Part shown: one piece after another, positions 9,103 to 17,120 of the stretch
Numbering within the stretch: the first letter of the stretch is position 1
How the letters are laid out: each line of letters starts with the position of its first letter
Source: Micromonospora peucetia
Lineage (GTDB): Bacteria; Actinomycetota; Actinomycetes; Mycobacteriales; Micromonosporaceae
Direction of reading: 5' to 3'
NCBI RefSeq assembly: GCF_900091625.1
Contig: NZ_FMIC01000002.1
Location: 1-64,000 of the forward strand
DNA: 64,000 bases
Program-made: the position numbers and the translations under genes
The notes under the pieces: generated by a model
What the model was told of the DNA's origin: nothing
What the model saw: only the letters and a program-made list of their open reading frames with translations
Databases searched by the model: none

Positions 9103-10086
9103 CTAGTCGCCGGGCCGGGTCTCGGGCGGCGAAGGCGAGAGTGCTGCGCTGAAGCGGGCCGCGACCGTGGCCACGGCGGCATGGAGTTCGGGGCCTTCTT
9201 CCACAGAGAAGTCGAAGGGGACAACGGCCAGCCACTCCTGGGCGTACATCGCCGGGTTTCGGGTGCTGCCGACCAGTACGCACCGGTCGCCGTCCGGCTC
9301 GAGGCGGCCCATCGGTGGCCGGATCCACGGTGCCACCTTTTCCCACGACGCGTGGAACCGCACGCGGGTGCGGTACTTCCATCCTGCGCCGAGGTTTTCC
9401 TCAAGTGCGGCAACCGGATCCAGGTCGTCGGGCGGTGTGAAGCCGTGCGGCAGATGCCGCACGGCCCGAACCCGGTCGATACGGTACGTGCGGATCGCGT
9501 CCGCGCGGTACGAGTGGCACAGCAGATACCAGCGCCCGTACCGCACCACGACCGCCCACGGGTCGACCTCGGCGTCCCACTCCTCGCCGCTCTTGCCTCG
9601 ATAGGTGACCAGGACGCGGCGCCGGTCGGCGACGGCGGCGACCAGGGCGCTTGTGGTGGCGGCGTCAGGACGGGCCGAATGTCGGTCAGGGGTGGCCGAG
9701 GCGTACGCCCGCAGCGCCGCCGCCTGCCGTCCGACGCTGTCGGGGAGAGCCCGGATGACCTTGCTGAGTGCCGAGCCGATCAGGTCGTCGGCGTCGATCG
9801 CGGCCGGCTGCCCGTCGAGCACGGCCATGACCAAGCCGAGCGCCTGCTCCTGGGTGAAGACGACCGGCGGTAGCCGGGTGCCGCGGCCCAGCCGGTAGCC
9901 GCCGTACGGCCCGCGGATCGATTCGACCGTGATGCCGGCCTCGCGAAGGATCCCGACGTAGCGGCGCGCGGCCCGCTCTGTCACGCCCAGGAGGGAGGCG
10001 AGCTGGTCGGCAGTAACGCCGGGACGTGCCTGCAGGATCTCGAGCGCGCGCAGGGCCCGGGCGGTGGGGCTCGGACCGGTTCGCAC
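9103..10086 (-). CDS. WYL-domain transcriptional regulator (DeoR/HTH_11 type)
   Basis: A 327-residue regulator from GTG 10086. Residues 1-60 form an HTH_11 winged helix (ARALRALEILQARPGVTADQLASLL, then RRYVGILREAGITVESIRG and the family hallmark GPYGGYRLG). The middle is the WYL domain with VLVTYRGKSGEEWDAEVDPWAVV and RWYLLCH, followed by a WCX-like tail. WYL domains bind oligonucleotides or small ligands and regulate metabolic or defence genes. It is divergent from the hydrolase gene at 10140 with a 53-bp gap, so that hydrolase is the likely target. The 207 bp between this gene and the SUKH gene hold nothing recognisable. Confidence 0.85.
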   Translation of the reverse strand: MRTGPSPTARALRALEILQARPGVTADQLASLLGVTERAARRYVGILREAGITVESIRGPYGGYRLGRGTRLPPVVFTQEQALGLVMAVLDGQPAAIDADDLIGSALSKVIRALPDSVGRQAAALRAYASATPDRHSARPDAATTSALVAAVADRRRVLVTYRGKSGEEWDAEVDPWAVVVRYGRWYLLCHSYRADAIRTYRIDRVRAVRHLPHGFTPPDDLDPVAALEENLGAGWKYRTRVRFHASWEKVAPWIRPPMGRLEPDGDRCVLVGSTRNPAMYAQEWLAVVPFDFSVEEGPELHAAVATVAARFSAALSPSPPETRPGD

Positions 10087-10139
10087 AGCGGAGAGAGTAG
10101 CGGAAGTAGAACGTCCGGAATCGCCTCTAGGTTGATTCC

Positions 10140-10823
10140 ATGACTGCAGAACAGATCGTGCTCGTGGGTGGCCTGTGGCTCGACGGGTCGGTGTGGACCA
10201 GCATCGCATGCGAGCTCGAAGAGAGGGGCCGCCTTGCGGTGCCGGTGGCCCTACCGGGGCAGGGCGACGGGAACATGGCGGCGACGCTGGCCGATCAACT
10301 GACCGCGGTGCTCGCCGCCGTGGACGCGGGTCCCGGCAGGTCGGTGGTGGTGGGGCACTCCGCAGCCTGCACCCTGGCCTGGATGGCGGCCGACGCGCGG
10401 CCCGGGCGCGTGGCCAAGGTCGTGCTGATCGGCGGGTTTCCCTCAGGCGACGGGCAGCCGTACGCCGACTTCTTCGAGATCAGCGACGGTGTCATGCCGT
10501 TCCCAGGCTGGAGACCGTTCAACGGGGCGGACGCGGCCGACCTGGACGAGCAGGCCCGGCAGGCCTTCGCGGCGGCGGCGATCCCGGTTCCCGAGGGCGT
10601 GGCCAGGGGCGTCGTACGGCTGACAGACGAGCGGCGATTCGACGTTCCGGTCGTGGTGGTGTGCCCGGAGTTCACACCTGCCGAGGCGCAGGAGTGGATC
10701 GCCGCGGGAGACGTACCCGAGCTGGGCCGGGCCAAGCACATCGGCCTGGTCGACATCGACTCCGGACATTGGCCGATGATGACGCGGCCCACAGAGCTGG
10801 CGCGGATCCTCGCCGCGGTCTAG
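10140..10823 (+). CDS. Alpha/beta hydrolase
   Basis: An intact 227-residue alpha/beta hydrolase from ATG 10140. It begins with VLVGGLWLDGSVW, the oxyanion strand region, has the nucleophile elbow GHSAAC (Ser about 75), and a C-terminal DIDSGHWPMMTRPTELA holding the catalytic His; the Asp/Glu is probably in VVVVCPEFTPAEA. It resembles EstC/salicylate-esterase-like small hydrolases found beside WYL regulators. Substrate unknown. Divergent from the WYL regulator, which probably controls it. Confidence 0.85.
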   Translation: MTAEQIVLVGGLWLDGSVWTSIACELEERGRLAVPVALPGQGDGNMAATLADQLTAVLAAVDAGPGRSVVVGHSAACTLAWMAADARPGRVAKVVLIGGFPSGDGQPYADFFEISDGVMPFPGWRPFNGADAADLDEQARQAFAAAAIPVPEGVARGVVRLTDERRFDVPVVVVCPEFTPAEAQEWIAAGDVPELGRAKHIGLVDIDSGHWPMMTRPTELARILAAV

Positions 10824-10906
10824 CGGGATACGGGACCGTATGTGCGGCGTCGTGGTCTGCTGCCGGCTCTATAGAGCGTGGACTCTGCTAAAACGCGGCA
10901 TCCGAA

Positions 10907-10939
10907 TCTGCCGCTGACCGTGCACCGGTCAGCGTCCGC
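10907..10939. repeat. Dispersed intergenic repeat with hairpin
   Basis: Contains the TCTGCCGCTGACCG motif and the perfect inverted repeat GCTGACCG/CGGTCAGC (10913-10920 and 10926-10933). A copy with one difference over 27 bases is at 28858-28884. It lies in the noncoding gap after the hydrolase. Confidence 0.5.
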
Positions 10940-10999
10940 TCCTGCCGATCACCGGATGCAGGGGATTCAACCGGACGGAAGTGCCGAGCAGCGATGGAT

Positions 11000-11453
11000 C
11001 TACGGGCCGCTCGGCGATGCGGTTGTCCGTGCTTCGTCGCGACGAGGCAGCCGGTCAGGCTCAGGCAGGGAACGAAGCAATGCCGGCAGGGCGCCAAACA
11101 CGAGGGGAAGGCCACCCAGCTCGCTGATCCTGACCCATGCGATGTCGTCATGCTCCTCAGGTGCACGGTTGGTGGGAGAGCCGACCCAGTCTCTGATTTG
11201 CCAGACGCCCACGTGGACGGCGTCCTCGCCACTGCCGGCATGCAGGTCGCCCAACCGTGACGAGGACTCCGTCACAATGTGAACCCCTAGCTCCTCGTGC
11301 ATCTCACGCGCGAGGGCCTGTAGTTCAGACTCACCCGCTTCGACGTGCCCCCGGGCAGATCCAGAGATCCGGGTATGCCCGGCGGGTCGGGCTGCGGTGT
11401 ACCAGCAGGACCGCGCCGTTCTCCACGAGTGCGCCGCAGACGACGACATGCAT
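11000..11453 (-). pseudogene. Nudix hydrolase, frameshifted in front of the Nudix box
   Basis: From ATG 11453 the frame reads MHVVVCGALVENGAVLLVHR and RAYPDLW, a normal Nudix N-terminus, and then changes frame near 11345 into GHVEAGESELQALAREMHEELGV, a full Nudix box with all catalytic Glu residues, followed by EEHDDIAWVRISEL. The enzyme would hydrolyse a nucleoside diphosphate derivative. The break falls in a GGGGG run between LWxLPG and GHVEAG, so it looks like one or two missing bases. If repaired the protein has about 150 residues, normal for the family. Confidence 0.7.
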
Positions 11454-11665
11454 GACGGGATTAGAGCATAGGAGTAGGACAAGCCCGCTCCAGCCAGAGG
11501 GCACGCGCAGACATCCGGCTCTGCCACGCGGCGTGTGCGCTGGCCGTCGGGGCAGCGCCCGGCTGGCTGCTGCCTCCGGCGTAGCGACTCTCGGCGGTGT
11601 GCCAGCTGGGGCATTCGCCATGGTCACTGACGACGGGGCACCAGAGTTCGGGATGGGACGGAGGT

Positions 11666-12157
11666 TCAACCTGCCGGTGTCCTGACCTGGCTGTGAGTCG
11701 CACAGTCGGTCCCGACCCGGCAGCCCTCTTCGAGCACAACGGCACCGTAGAGGGCTGTGAAGACGCGGTCCCGCAGGATCTCGTACTGCTGGCGGCATCG
11801 CCGAGGTGGGCCCGGCGGGCGTTGCTGGACTTGACCGCCGACAACGACTTCCGGTGGCTGGAACTGGTCAGCTGTCAGGTCGACCTCGCGGCCGTCGGCC
11901 AATCGATTCCAGTAGTGGTAGCCGACCTTGACGTCTCCGGCGAGGACCTCGCCGAGGATCAGCTCTCCGCCGAGCAGGTCCTGAATGATCAAGGCAGTCA
12001 CCCCGCATTGGCCACGGGCTGCGTTGCTGGCGTGCCAATCCTGCACATCGTGCGGGTCGCAGGTATCCGCTCCCCAGCCGTCGCGCAGTACCGGCCGCAG
12101 CATCTCCAGGTCAATCGCGAGAGGGACTGATCGTTGGTCGCGCTTTTCATACGTCAC
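11666..12157 (-). CDS. YunG-like protein
   Basis: A 163-residue frame from GTG 12157. It matches the small YunG family by WGADTCDPHDVQDWHASN, GQCGVTALIIQDLLGGEL, GYHYWNRLADGREVDLTADQF and a late RRCRQQYEILRDRVFTAL; conserved Cys, His and Asp in these blocks recall a papain-like/transglutaminase-type arrangement (inference). Function unknown. No good Shine-Dalgarno is visible. The last 20 residues past the family end may be read-through into noncoding DNA. 11454-11665 upstream of the Nudix gene holds nothing I recognise. Confidence 0.65.
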   Translation of the reverse strand: MTYEKRDQRSVPLAIDLEMLRPVLRDGWGADTCDPHDVQDWHASNAARGQCGVTALIIQDLLGGELILGEVLAGDVKVGYHYWNRLADGREVDLTADQFQPPEVVVGGQVQQRPPGPPRRCRQQYEILRDRVFTALYGAVVLEEGCRVGTDCATHSQVRTPAG

Positions 12158-12251
12158 CCAGGAAGGGTCAGCCCTCCACCGGGTCGAGAGTCAAGAAATA
12201 CCCCGCCTCGGGTCCTGGCCGGCCGAACGGCGCCACTAGCGGGCGCGCTCA

Positions 12252-12304
12252 TCTGCCGCCGACCGCGGTGCGATACCCCGAGCACACACTCATTTGCCGC
12301 CGAC
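12252..12304. repeat. Two close copies of the dispersed intergenic motif
   Basis: TCTGCCGCCGACC at 12252-12264 and TTTGCCGCCGAC at 12293-12304, each preceded by CA or TCA, in the gap 12158-12376 before the APH-like gene. Confidence 0.45.
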
Positions 12305-12376
12305 AGGGCGTTGAGGTACGCGTCATGTGAGCGGCTGTGTCCGGTGCACGGTCGTGCCGATGACAGAGTGGTACCC

Positions 12377-13276
12377 GTGGGCAGTGCGACCGAGGTTGAG
12401 ATTCGCTGGGTTGAGTCGACCTGGCAGCGTCGGATCACCAGGGTGCGGCGTCTCACGGGTGGTTGGACGTCCACCATGCTGGGCCTGACCGGACACGACG
12501 GTGAACAGGCTGTACTCCGGCTGGTGACGAAGGAGCCGTGGCGTCGACACGCTGCCGGACTGCTTTCCAGAGAGGCGGCTGTCCAGCGGCAACTGCAACG
12601 GTCATCGATCCCGGTGCCTCGAAGTATCGCCCTGGATCTGTCCGGGGAGACCGCCGGGGCACCGGCACACCTCATGTCCTGGCTGCCCGGGCGGCTTTGC
12701 TTGACCTCTGCCGCGGACGGCATCCTGGAGGCAATGGCGCAGGTTCTCGTTAGCATCCATCAATTCGCTCCTGGGCAGGACAGGCCACGGCAGTACCAGT
12801 CGTGGGCTGCGCCGGGCAAACGAGTCATGCCACCGTGGGCGCAGCGGCGACAGCTATGGCATCAGGCGTTCGAGCTGCTGGAACAACCCGTGCCGGCCTA
12901 TGCCGGTACGTTTCTGCACCGAGACTTTCATCCGGGAAATCTACTGTGGTCGCACGGGCGTATCAGCGGCGTAGTGGACTGGGTCGAGACATCGTGGGGA
13001 CCGGCGACCCTGGACGTCGCACACGCCGCGACCTATCTGGCCATGTTGCACGGCATTGAGGCTGGGGCCAGATTCACGAACGCGTACCGTCGCCGGGTCG
13101 ATGGCCGGCACGACGAGGACGAGTTCCGGTACTGGAACGTCATGGACATTGTCGGCTACCTGCCGGACCCAGCGAAAGTCGTCCAGCCATGGCGCGACTC
13201 CGGACTGGACATCAGTGACGACCTCGCTCGCAGCCGACTCGAACAGCGGCTTGAGCACGTTCTACGAGCTCACTGA
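12377..13276 (+). CDS. Aminoglycoside phosphotransferase (APH)-family kinase
   Basis: A 299-residue kinase-fold protein from GTG 12377 (GTG 12368 is possible). It shows GGWTSTMLGL as the nucleotide loop, the catalytic loop FLHRDFHPGNLLW (HRD at 181-183, Asn 188) and VVDWVETSWGPATLDVA with the metal-binding Asp near 200. APH-fold proteins phosphorylate aminoglycosides, homoserine, choline or other alcohols; the substrate cannot be assigned, and most chromosomal members in actinomycetes are not resistance enzymes. It is transcribed away from the YunG-like gene. The following 270 bp (13277-13547) hold no supported gene. Confidence 0.75.
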   Translation: MGSATEVEIRWVESTWQRRITRVRRLTGGWTSTMLGLTGHDGEQAVLRLVTKEPWRRHAAGLLSREAAVQRQLQRSSIPVPRSIALDLSGETAGAPAHLMSWLPGRLCLTSAADGILEAMAQVLVSIHQFAPGQDRPRQYQSWAAPGKRVMPPWAQRRQLWHQAFELLEQPVPAYAGTFLHRDFHPGNLLWSHGRISGVVDWVETSWGPATLDVAHAATYLAMLHGIEAGARFTNAYRRRVDGRHDEDEFRYWNVMDIVGYLPDPAKVVQPWRDSGLDISDDLARSRLEQRLEHVLRAH

Positions 13277-13547
13277 CGACCCAACTGAATCCTGCTCGGT
13301 GCCTGAACCCGCCCGCCCACCAAGGCTGCGACGCTGACGTGACGCCGACGAACGGGTCTGAGGTGAGTGCGCGGATTTGCCGCAAAGCGCGCGGCACCGA
13401 AGGTGACGTCAGCGCCCGATCACTGGTGTCCGAACAGCGACAACACTCGGGTCGTGCTGCTGAGCGCGGAGGCCTTCGCCGCCCGGCAACCAGGCGACGG
13501 CCTGCTGGAGATGGAACCAGCCACCTGATCGTCGAGGTCTCGGACTA

Positions 13548-14474
13548 CTAGCTGTTGCGGGGCAGGGGGTTGTTGACGGATCGATCGCGACCAGCCGCAG
13601 GCCCCTCGGGCGCCCTGATGCTCGGATCGTCTTCTCCGAAAGCGCGTTGGGTGAGGATCCGTAGTGCGTCTGCCGAGGAGGCATCGTTTGGGGTGTAGAT
13701 CTCGAGGCGGTGATCGGGGCTGTCGGGCTGTAGCCAGACTTGGTAGGCGATGCTCGCCGCACCGACCGTGGGGTGTTGGAGATGCATGTCGCCGGTGGTG
13801 CAGTCGGCGACTTCACCGGTTGCCCACAGGGAGGCGAACTGGTCGCTGCGCATGGTGAGTTCACCGATGAGGTTCGCTAGGCGCGCGTCGGTCGGGAACC
13901 GTCCGGCGGTGAGACGCAAGTAGGCGACGTGGACCCGGGCGAGTTCGTCCCAATTGCGGTGCAGATCCCTGGTGAGAGCGTCGAGGAAGAACATCCTCGG
14001 GATCGAGGGACGACAGCCCGGGTCACGGGGCGCCTCGAAGTCGACGTGCTCGGCGAGCAGCGCGTGTCCGGTGCGGTTCCAGGCGAGGACGTCGCCGCGG
14101 CGGCCCAGCACGATCGCCGGCGTCGCCTCGGCCAGTGATTCGAGCAGCGCGAGGACGCGCCGGTGGGGCTGCTCGACTGGTGGTTCGGCGAGGCCGGACC
14201 GGGAGGGCTGGCGGGCGAGATTGTGAAGGTGTACGACCTCCACGTCGTCCAGTTCCAGAACTCGTGCGAGGGCGTCGAGAACCTGTTCGGAGGCCGTCTC
14301 CGCCTGGCCCTGCTCCAGCCGCGTGTAGTAGCCAGCGCTGACCCCTGCCAGGTGGGCGAGCTCCTCGCGGCGCAGCCCCGGAACTCGGCGGGCGCTCCCG
14401 TAGGTGCGTAGCCCGATCTCGTCTGGGGTGACCCGGTCGCGGCGGCTCTTCAAGAATGCTCCGAGGCTCTCCAT
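13548..14474 (-). CDS. XRE-family regulator with MmyB-like ligand-binding domain
   Basis: A 308-residue regulator from ATG 14474. Residues 1-85 carry the XRE helix-turn-helix in its MmyB form (LGAFLKSRRDRVTPDEIGL, RRVPGLRREELAHLAGVSAGYYTRLEQG). The C-terminal half is the MmyB PAS-like ligand domain (ATPAIVLGRRGDVLAWNRTGHALL, FLDALTRDLHRNWDELARVHVAYLR). Members bind fatty-acid-like ligands and usually control a divergent gene. Here the divergent partner is the DHA2 exporter at 17121, but an IS21 element now lies between them. Confidence 0.88.
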   Translation of the reverse strand: MESLGAFLKSRRDRVTPDEIGLRTYGSARRVPGLRREELAHLAGVSAGYYTRLEQGQAETASEQVLDALARVLELDDVEVVHLHNLARQPSRSGLAEPPVEQPHRRVLALLESLAEATPAIVLGRRGDVLAWNRTGHALLAEHVDFEAPRDPGCRPSIPRMFFLDALTRDLHRNWDELARVHVAYLRLTAGRFPTDARLANLIGELTMRSDQFASLWATGEVADCTTGDMHLQHPTVGAASIAYQVWLQPDSPDHRLEIYTPNDASSADALRILTQRAFGEDDPSIRAPEGPAAGRDRSVNNPLPRNS

Positions 14475-14527
14475 GACATCGAGACTAGGCGCCCGTCGCG
14501 GATGGCTGGGTGTACCTGCTGGGTGTA

Positions 14528-14563
14528 TGTCGGCGGCCAGTGAAAGATCCCCATAGGCGGCCA
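14528..14563. repeat. IS21 left terminal inverted repeat
   Basis: Begins TGTCGGCGGCCA and ends TAGGCGGCCA. Further copies of the GGCCA...CCCC unit follow up to about 14622, as expected of IstA binding sites. Confidence 0.8.
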
Positions 14564-14625
14564 TTTACCGCCCCGCTGATGGCCAGGGTTCTCCCCGTGG
14601 ACGGCCAGATACCTCCCCGCTGATC

Positions 14626-16161
14626 ATGACGAGACGCTGGTCGGCGAGGGTCGGCGGCGTGAAACGCGGCAGGGAGATCGTGGAAATTTTGGAGGCATAC
14701 GACCTCACGGGTAGTTACCGTGCGGCGGCCGAGCTGGCCGGGTGTGATCACCACACCGTGGCCCGGTATGTGAAGTTGCGGGCCGAGGGACGCAGCCCCG
14801 AGGAGCGGACCCAGCGGGCTCGGCCGATCGACGAGTTCATGGACAAGATCGAGGAGTTGGTGGCCCGCTCGGGTGGCCGGGTCCGCGCCGATGTGGTGCA
14901 CCGGCGGATCACCACGATGGGCTTCGCCGGCGGAGAGCGCACCACCCGCCGGGCGGTCGCGGCGGTGAAGAAGTCCTGGCAGGCCGGGCAGCGACGGGTG
15001 TTCCGCCCGTGGATCCCCGAGCCCGGTTTGTGGCTTCAGTTCGACTGGGGCGAAGGCCCACGCATCGGCGGCCGGCGGACCACGTTGTGGTGCGCGTGGC
15101 TGCCCTGGTCCCGGTTCCGGGTCGTGATCCCGGTGCTGGACAAGACCCTGCCGACGGTCGTGGCCTGCCTGGATGCCACCCTGCGGCGCCTGGGTGGGGT
15201 GCCGGCCTATGTGTTGACCGACAACGAGAAGACGATCACGGTGGAGCACGTCGCGGACATCGCCGTGCGTAATCCGGAGATCGTGCAGGTGGCCCGGCAT
15301 TACGGGATGACGATCCGCACTTGCGTGCCGGCGGACCCGCAGTCCAAGGGCGGCGCCGAGAACACCGTGAAGATCGCCAAGGCGGACCTGGTCCCGACCA
15401 GCGCGAACCTGCTCGGCCAGTACCGCACGTTCGCGGAACTGGAGGCGGCCTGCCGCGACTTCACCGACGAGGTCAACGCCCGCATCCACCGCGACACCCG
15501 ACGCCGCCCGGCCGAAGCCCTCCTGGACGAACGCGACCGGCTGCATCCGCTGCCGGCGCAGCCGTTCACCGTCGCGTTCGGCACCACCCGCCGAGTGAAC
15601 TGGGACTGCACCATCTCCGTCGACGGAGTCCGCTACTCGGTCCCGCACCACCTGGTCGACACCCGGGTCTGGGCCCGGTTCCACGGCGACGAACTCATCG
15701 TCACCGCCGTCAGCGAGGACGGGCCGGCCGAGGTCGCCCGCCACCAGCGGGCCCAGCCGGGCCGCCCGTCGATCCTCGACGAGCACTACCCGCCCCGATC
15801 ACGCCAGTCCGACACCGCCGATCGGGTGCCGCGGGCCCGCACCGCCGACGAGGCCGCGTTCCTGGCTCTCGGCCCCGGCGCCGCCGCGTGGCTGGTCGAG
15901 GCCGCAGCCGCCGGGGTCCGCGGGGTGCGCCGCAAGATGGCCGAAGCCGTCGCTCTCGCGAAGCTGCACGGCGTCGACCACGTCGACCGGGCCCTCGGCA
16001 CCGCCGCTTTGGCGGGCAGGTTCGCCGACAACGACCTGATCCGCATCCTGGCCCACCAACGCGACGACGACACCCCACCCACTCGGGCCAGCGAAACCCA
16101 CAGCCTGCAACCAGGCACCTCTGCCTGGTCAACCTTCGGCACGACGACTGGAGAACAGTGA
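14626..16161 (+). CDS. istA: IS21 family transposase IstA
   Basis: A 511-residue DDE transposase. The start is ATG 14626 or the in-frame GTG 14659, where family similarity begins (KRGREIVEILEAYDLTGSYR). An N-terminal helix-turn-helix (AAELAGCDHHTVARYV) binds the ends. The RNase-H catalytic triad is visible as FDWGEG (Asp about 140), VLTDNEKT (Asp about 199) and KGGAENTVK (Glu about 244). It catalyses cut-and-join of the element together with IstB. The frame is clean, so the element may still be active. Confidence 0.95.
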   Translation: MTRRWSARVGGVKRGREIVEILEAYDLTGSYRAAAELAGCDHHTVARYVKLRAEGRSPEERTQRARPIDEFMDKIEELVARSGGRVRADVVHRRITTMGFAGGERTTRRAVAAVKKSWQAGQRRVFRPWIPEPGLWLQFDWGEGPRIGGRRTTLWCAWLPWSRFRVVIPVLDKTLPTVVACLDATLRRLGGVPAYVLTDNEKTITVEHVADIAVRNPEIVQVARHYGMTIRTCVPADPQSKGGAENTVKIAKADLVPTSANLLGQYRTFAELEAACRDFTDEVNARIHRDTRRRPAEALLDERDRLHPLPAQPFTVAFGTTRRVNWDCTISVDGVRYSVPHHLVDTRVWARFHGDELIVTAVSEDGPAEVARHQRAQPGRPSILDEHYPPRSRQSDTADRVPRARTADEAAFLALGPGAAAWLVEAAAAGVRGVRRKMAEAVALAKLHGVDHVDRALGTAALAGRFADNDLIRILAHQRDDDTPPTRASETHSLQPGTSAWSTFGTTTGEQ

Positions 16162-16949
16162 CCATCACCCCGTTGCGGGTCACCGGCGCAGCCGGTGACC
16201 CGCTGACCGAAGCGATCGAGCTCACCCGCCGGCTGAAACTGCCGCACCTGCGCCGGGCCATGGCCGACCTCATCCCCACCGCGAAAGCGCAACGCTGGGA
16301 CCCGGCCGAAGTCGTGCGGGTCCTCCTCGCGGAGGAGGCAGCCGGCCGGGACCAGGCCAACCTGCGCACCCGGCGCAAACGCGCCGCGTTCCCCGCCGGC
16401 AAAACCTTCGGCGACTGGGACGAGCAGGCCTCCTCGATCCCGCGGCCGACCCAGGACGCCCTGCGCAGCCTGGAATGGGTGCAGCGCAAGGAGAACCTGT
16501 CCATCTGCGGCCCGTCCGGCACCGGCAAGAGCCACTTCTGCGAAGCCCTCGGCCAAGCCGCCGTCGAGGCCGGCATGACCGTCGCCTGGTTCACCATCGA
16601 AGACCTCGGCGTCATGGTCCGCCGCCACCGCCCCGACGACTCCGTCGCCCGAGCCATGGCCAGACTGATCCGCACCGACCTGATCATCATCGACGACATC
16701 GGCCTGCTACCGGTCTCCCCGGACGCCGCCGAAGGGTTCTACCGCCTCGTCGACGCCGCCTACGAACGCCGCAGCCTCGCGGTCAGCTCGAACCTGCACC
16801 CGTCCGGTTTCGACGAGATCATGCCCAAGACCCTGGCCACCGCCACCGTCGACCGACTCCTGCACCACGCCCACGTCGTCGTGACCCAGGGTGACAGCTA
16901 CCGGTTCAACCAAGCCACCGCCGGACAGGGCGTCAAAGCCTTGCACTGA
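16158..16949 (+). CDS. istB: IS21 helper ATPase IstB
   Basis: A 263-residue AAA+ ATPase starting at a GTG that overlaps the istA stop (GTGA). It has Walker A GPSGTGKSH at about 118-126, Walker B LIIIDDIG at about 175-182 and the usual VSSNLHPSGFDEIM segment. IstB forms oligomers on target DNA and activates IstA, a DnaC-like role. The reading frame is open further upstream but that part belongs to istA in another frame. Confidence 0.95.
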   Translation: MTITPLRVTGAAGDPLTEAIELTRRLKLPHLRRAMADLIPTAKAQRWDPAEVVRVLLAEEAAGRDQANLRTRRKRAAFPAGKTFGDWDEQASSIPRPTQDALRSLEWVQRKENLSICGPSGTGKSHFCEALGQAAVEAGMTVAWFTIEDLGVMVRRHRPDDSVARAMARLIRTDLIIIDDIGLLPVSPDAAEGFYRLVDAAYERRSLAVSSNLHPSGFDEIMPKTLATATVDRLLHHAHVVVTQGDSYRFNQATAGQGVKALH

Positions 16950-17027
16950 CCCCAGCACCACCCCACAGGCGGGGAACTATCTGGCCGCCACTGGGGAGAA
17001 ACCATGGCCGCCAGCGGGGAAAACTAC

Positions 17028-17063
17028 TGGCCGCCTACGGGGAGATCTGATTGGCCGTTGACA
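17028..17063. repeat. IS21 right terminal inverted repeat
   Basis: The reverse complement begins TGTCAACGGCCA and matches the left end in TAGGCGGCCA and the outer TGTC. Additional GGCCGCC/GGGGA units lie at 16968-17027. Confidence 0.8.
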
Positions 17064-17120
17064 GGTGTACCCACACCAGGTGGCTAGCTGCTCCCGGCTC
17101 TGCGCTGGAGCGTTGCCGGC

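Larger units (their letters stand above)
14528..17063 (+). mobile_element. Complete IS21-family insertion sequence
   Basis: A 2536-bp element with TG...CA ends, related terminal inverted repeats, istA and istB overlapping by four bases, and four imperfect subterminal repeats at each end built on GGCCA plus CCCC. Both flanks show GGTGTA (14522-14527 and 17064-17069), a 6-bp target duplication. The insertion split the intergenic region between the MmyB-type regulator and the DHA2 exporter, which was about 100 bp before insertion. Confidence 0.92.

Noticed and set aside
10864..10960. The GCTGACCG/CGGTCAGC hairpin as an ordinary terminator of the hydrolase gene
   Set aside because: Possible, but a near-identical copy in an unrelated gap at 28858 and related motifs elsewhere fit a dispersed repeat better.
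13277..13547. Plus-strand fragment reading NTRVVLLSAEAFAARQPGDG
   Set aside because: About 35 codons with no start site or recognised family; treated as noncoding.
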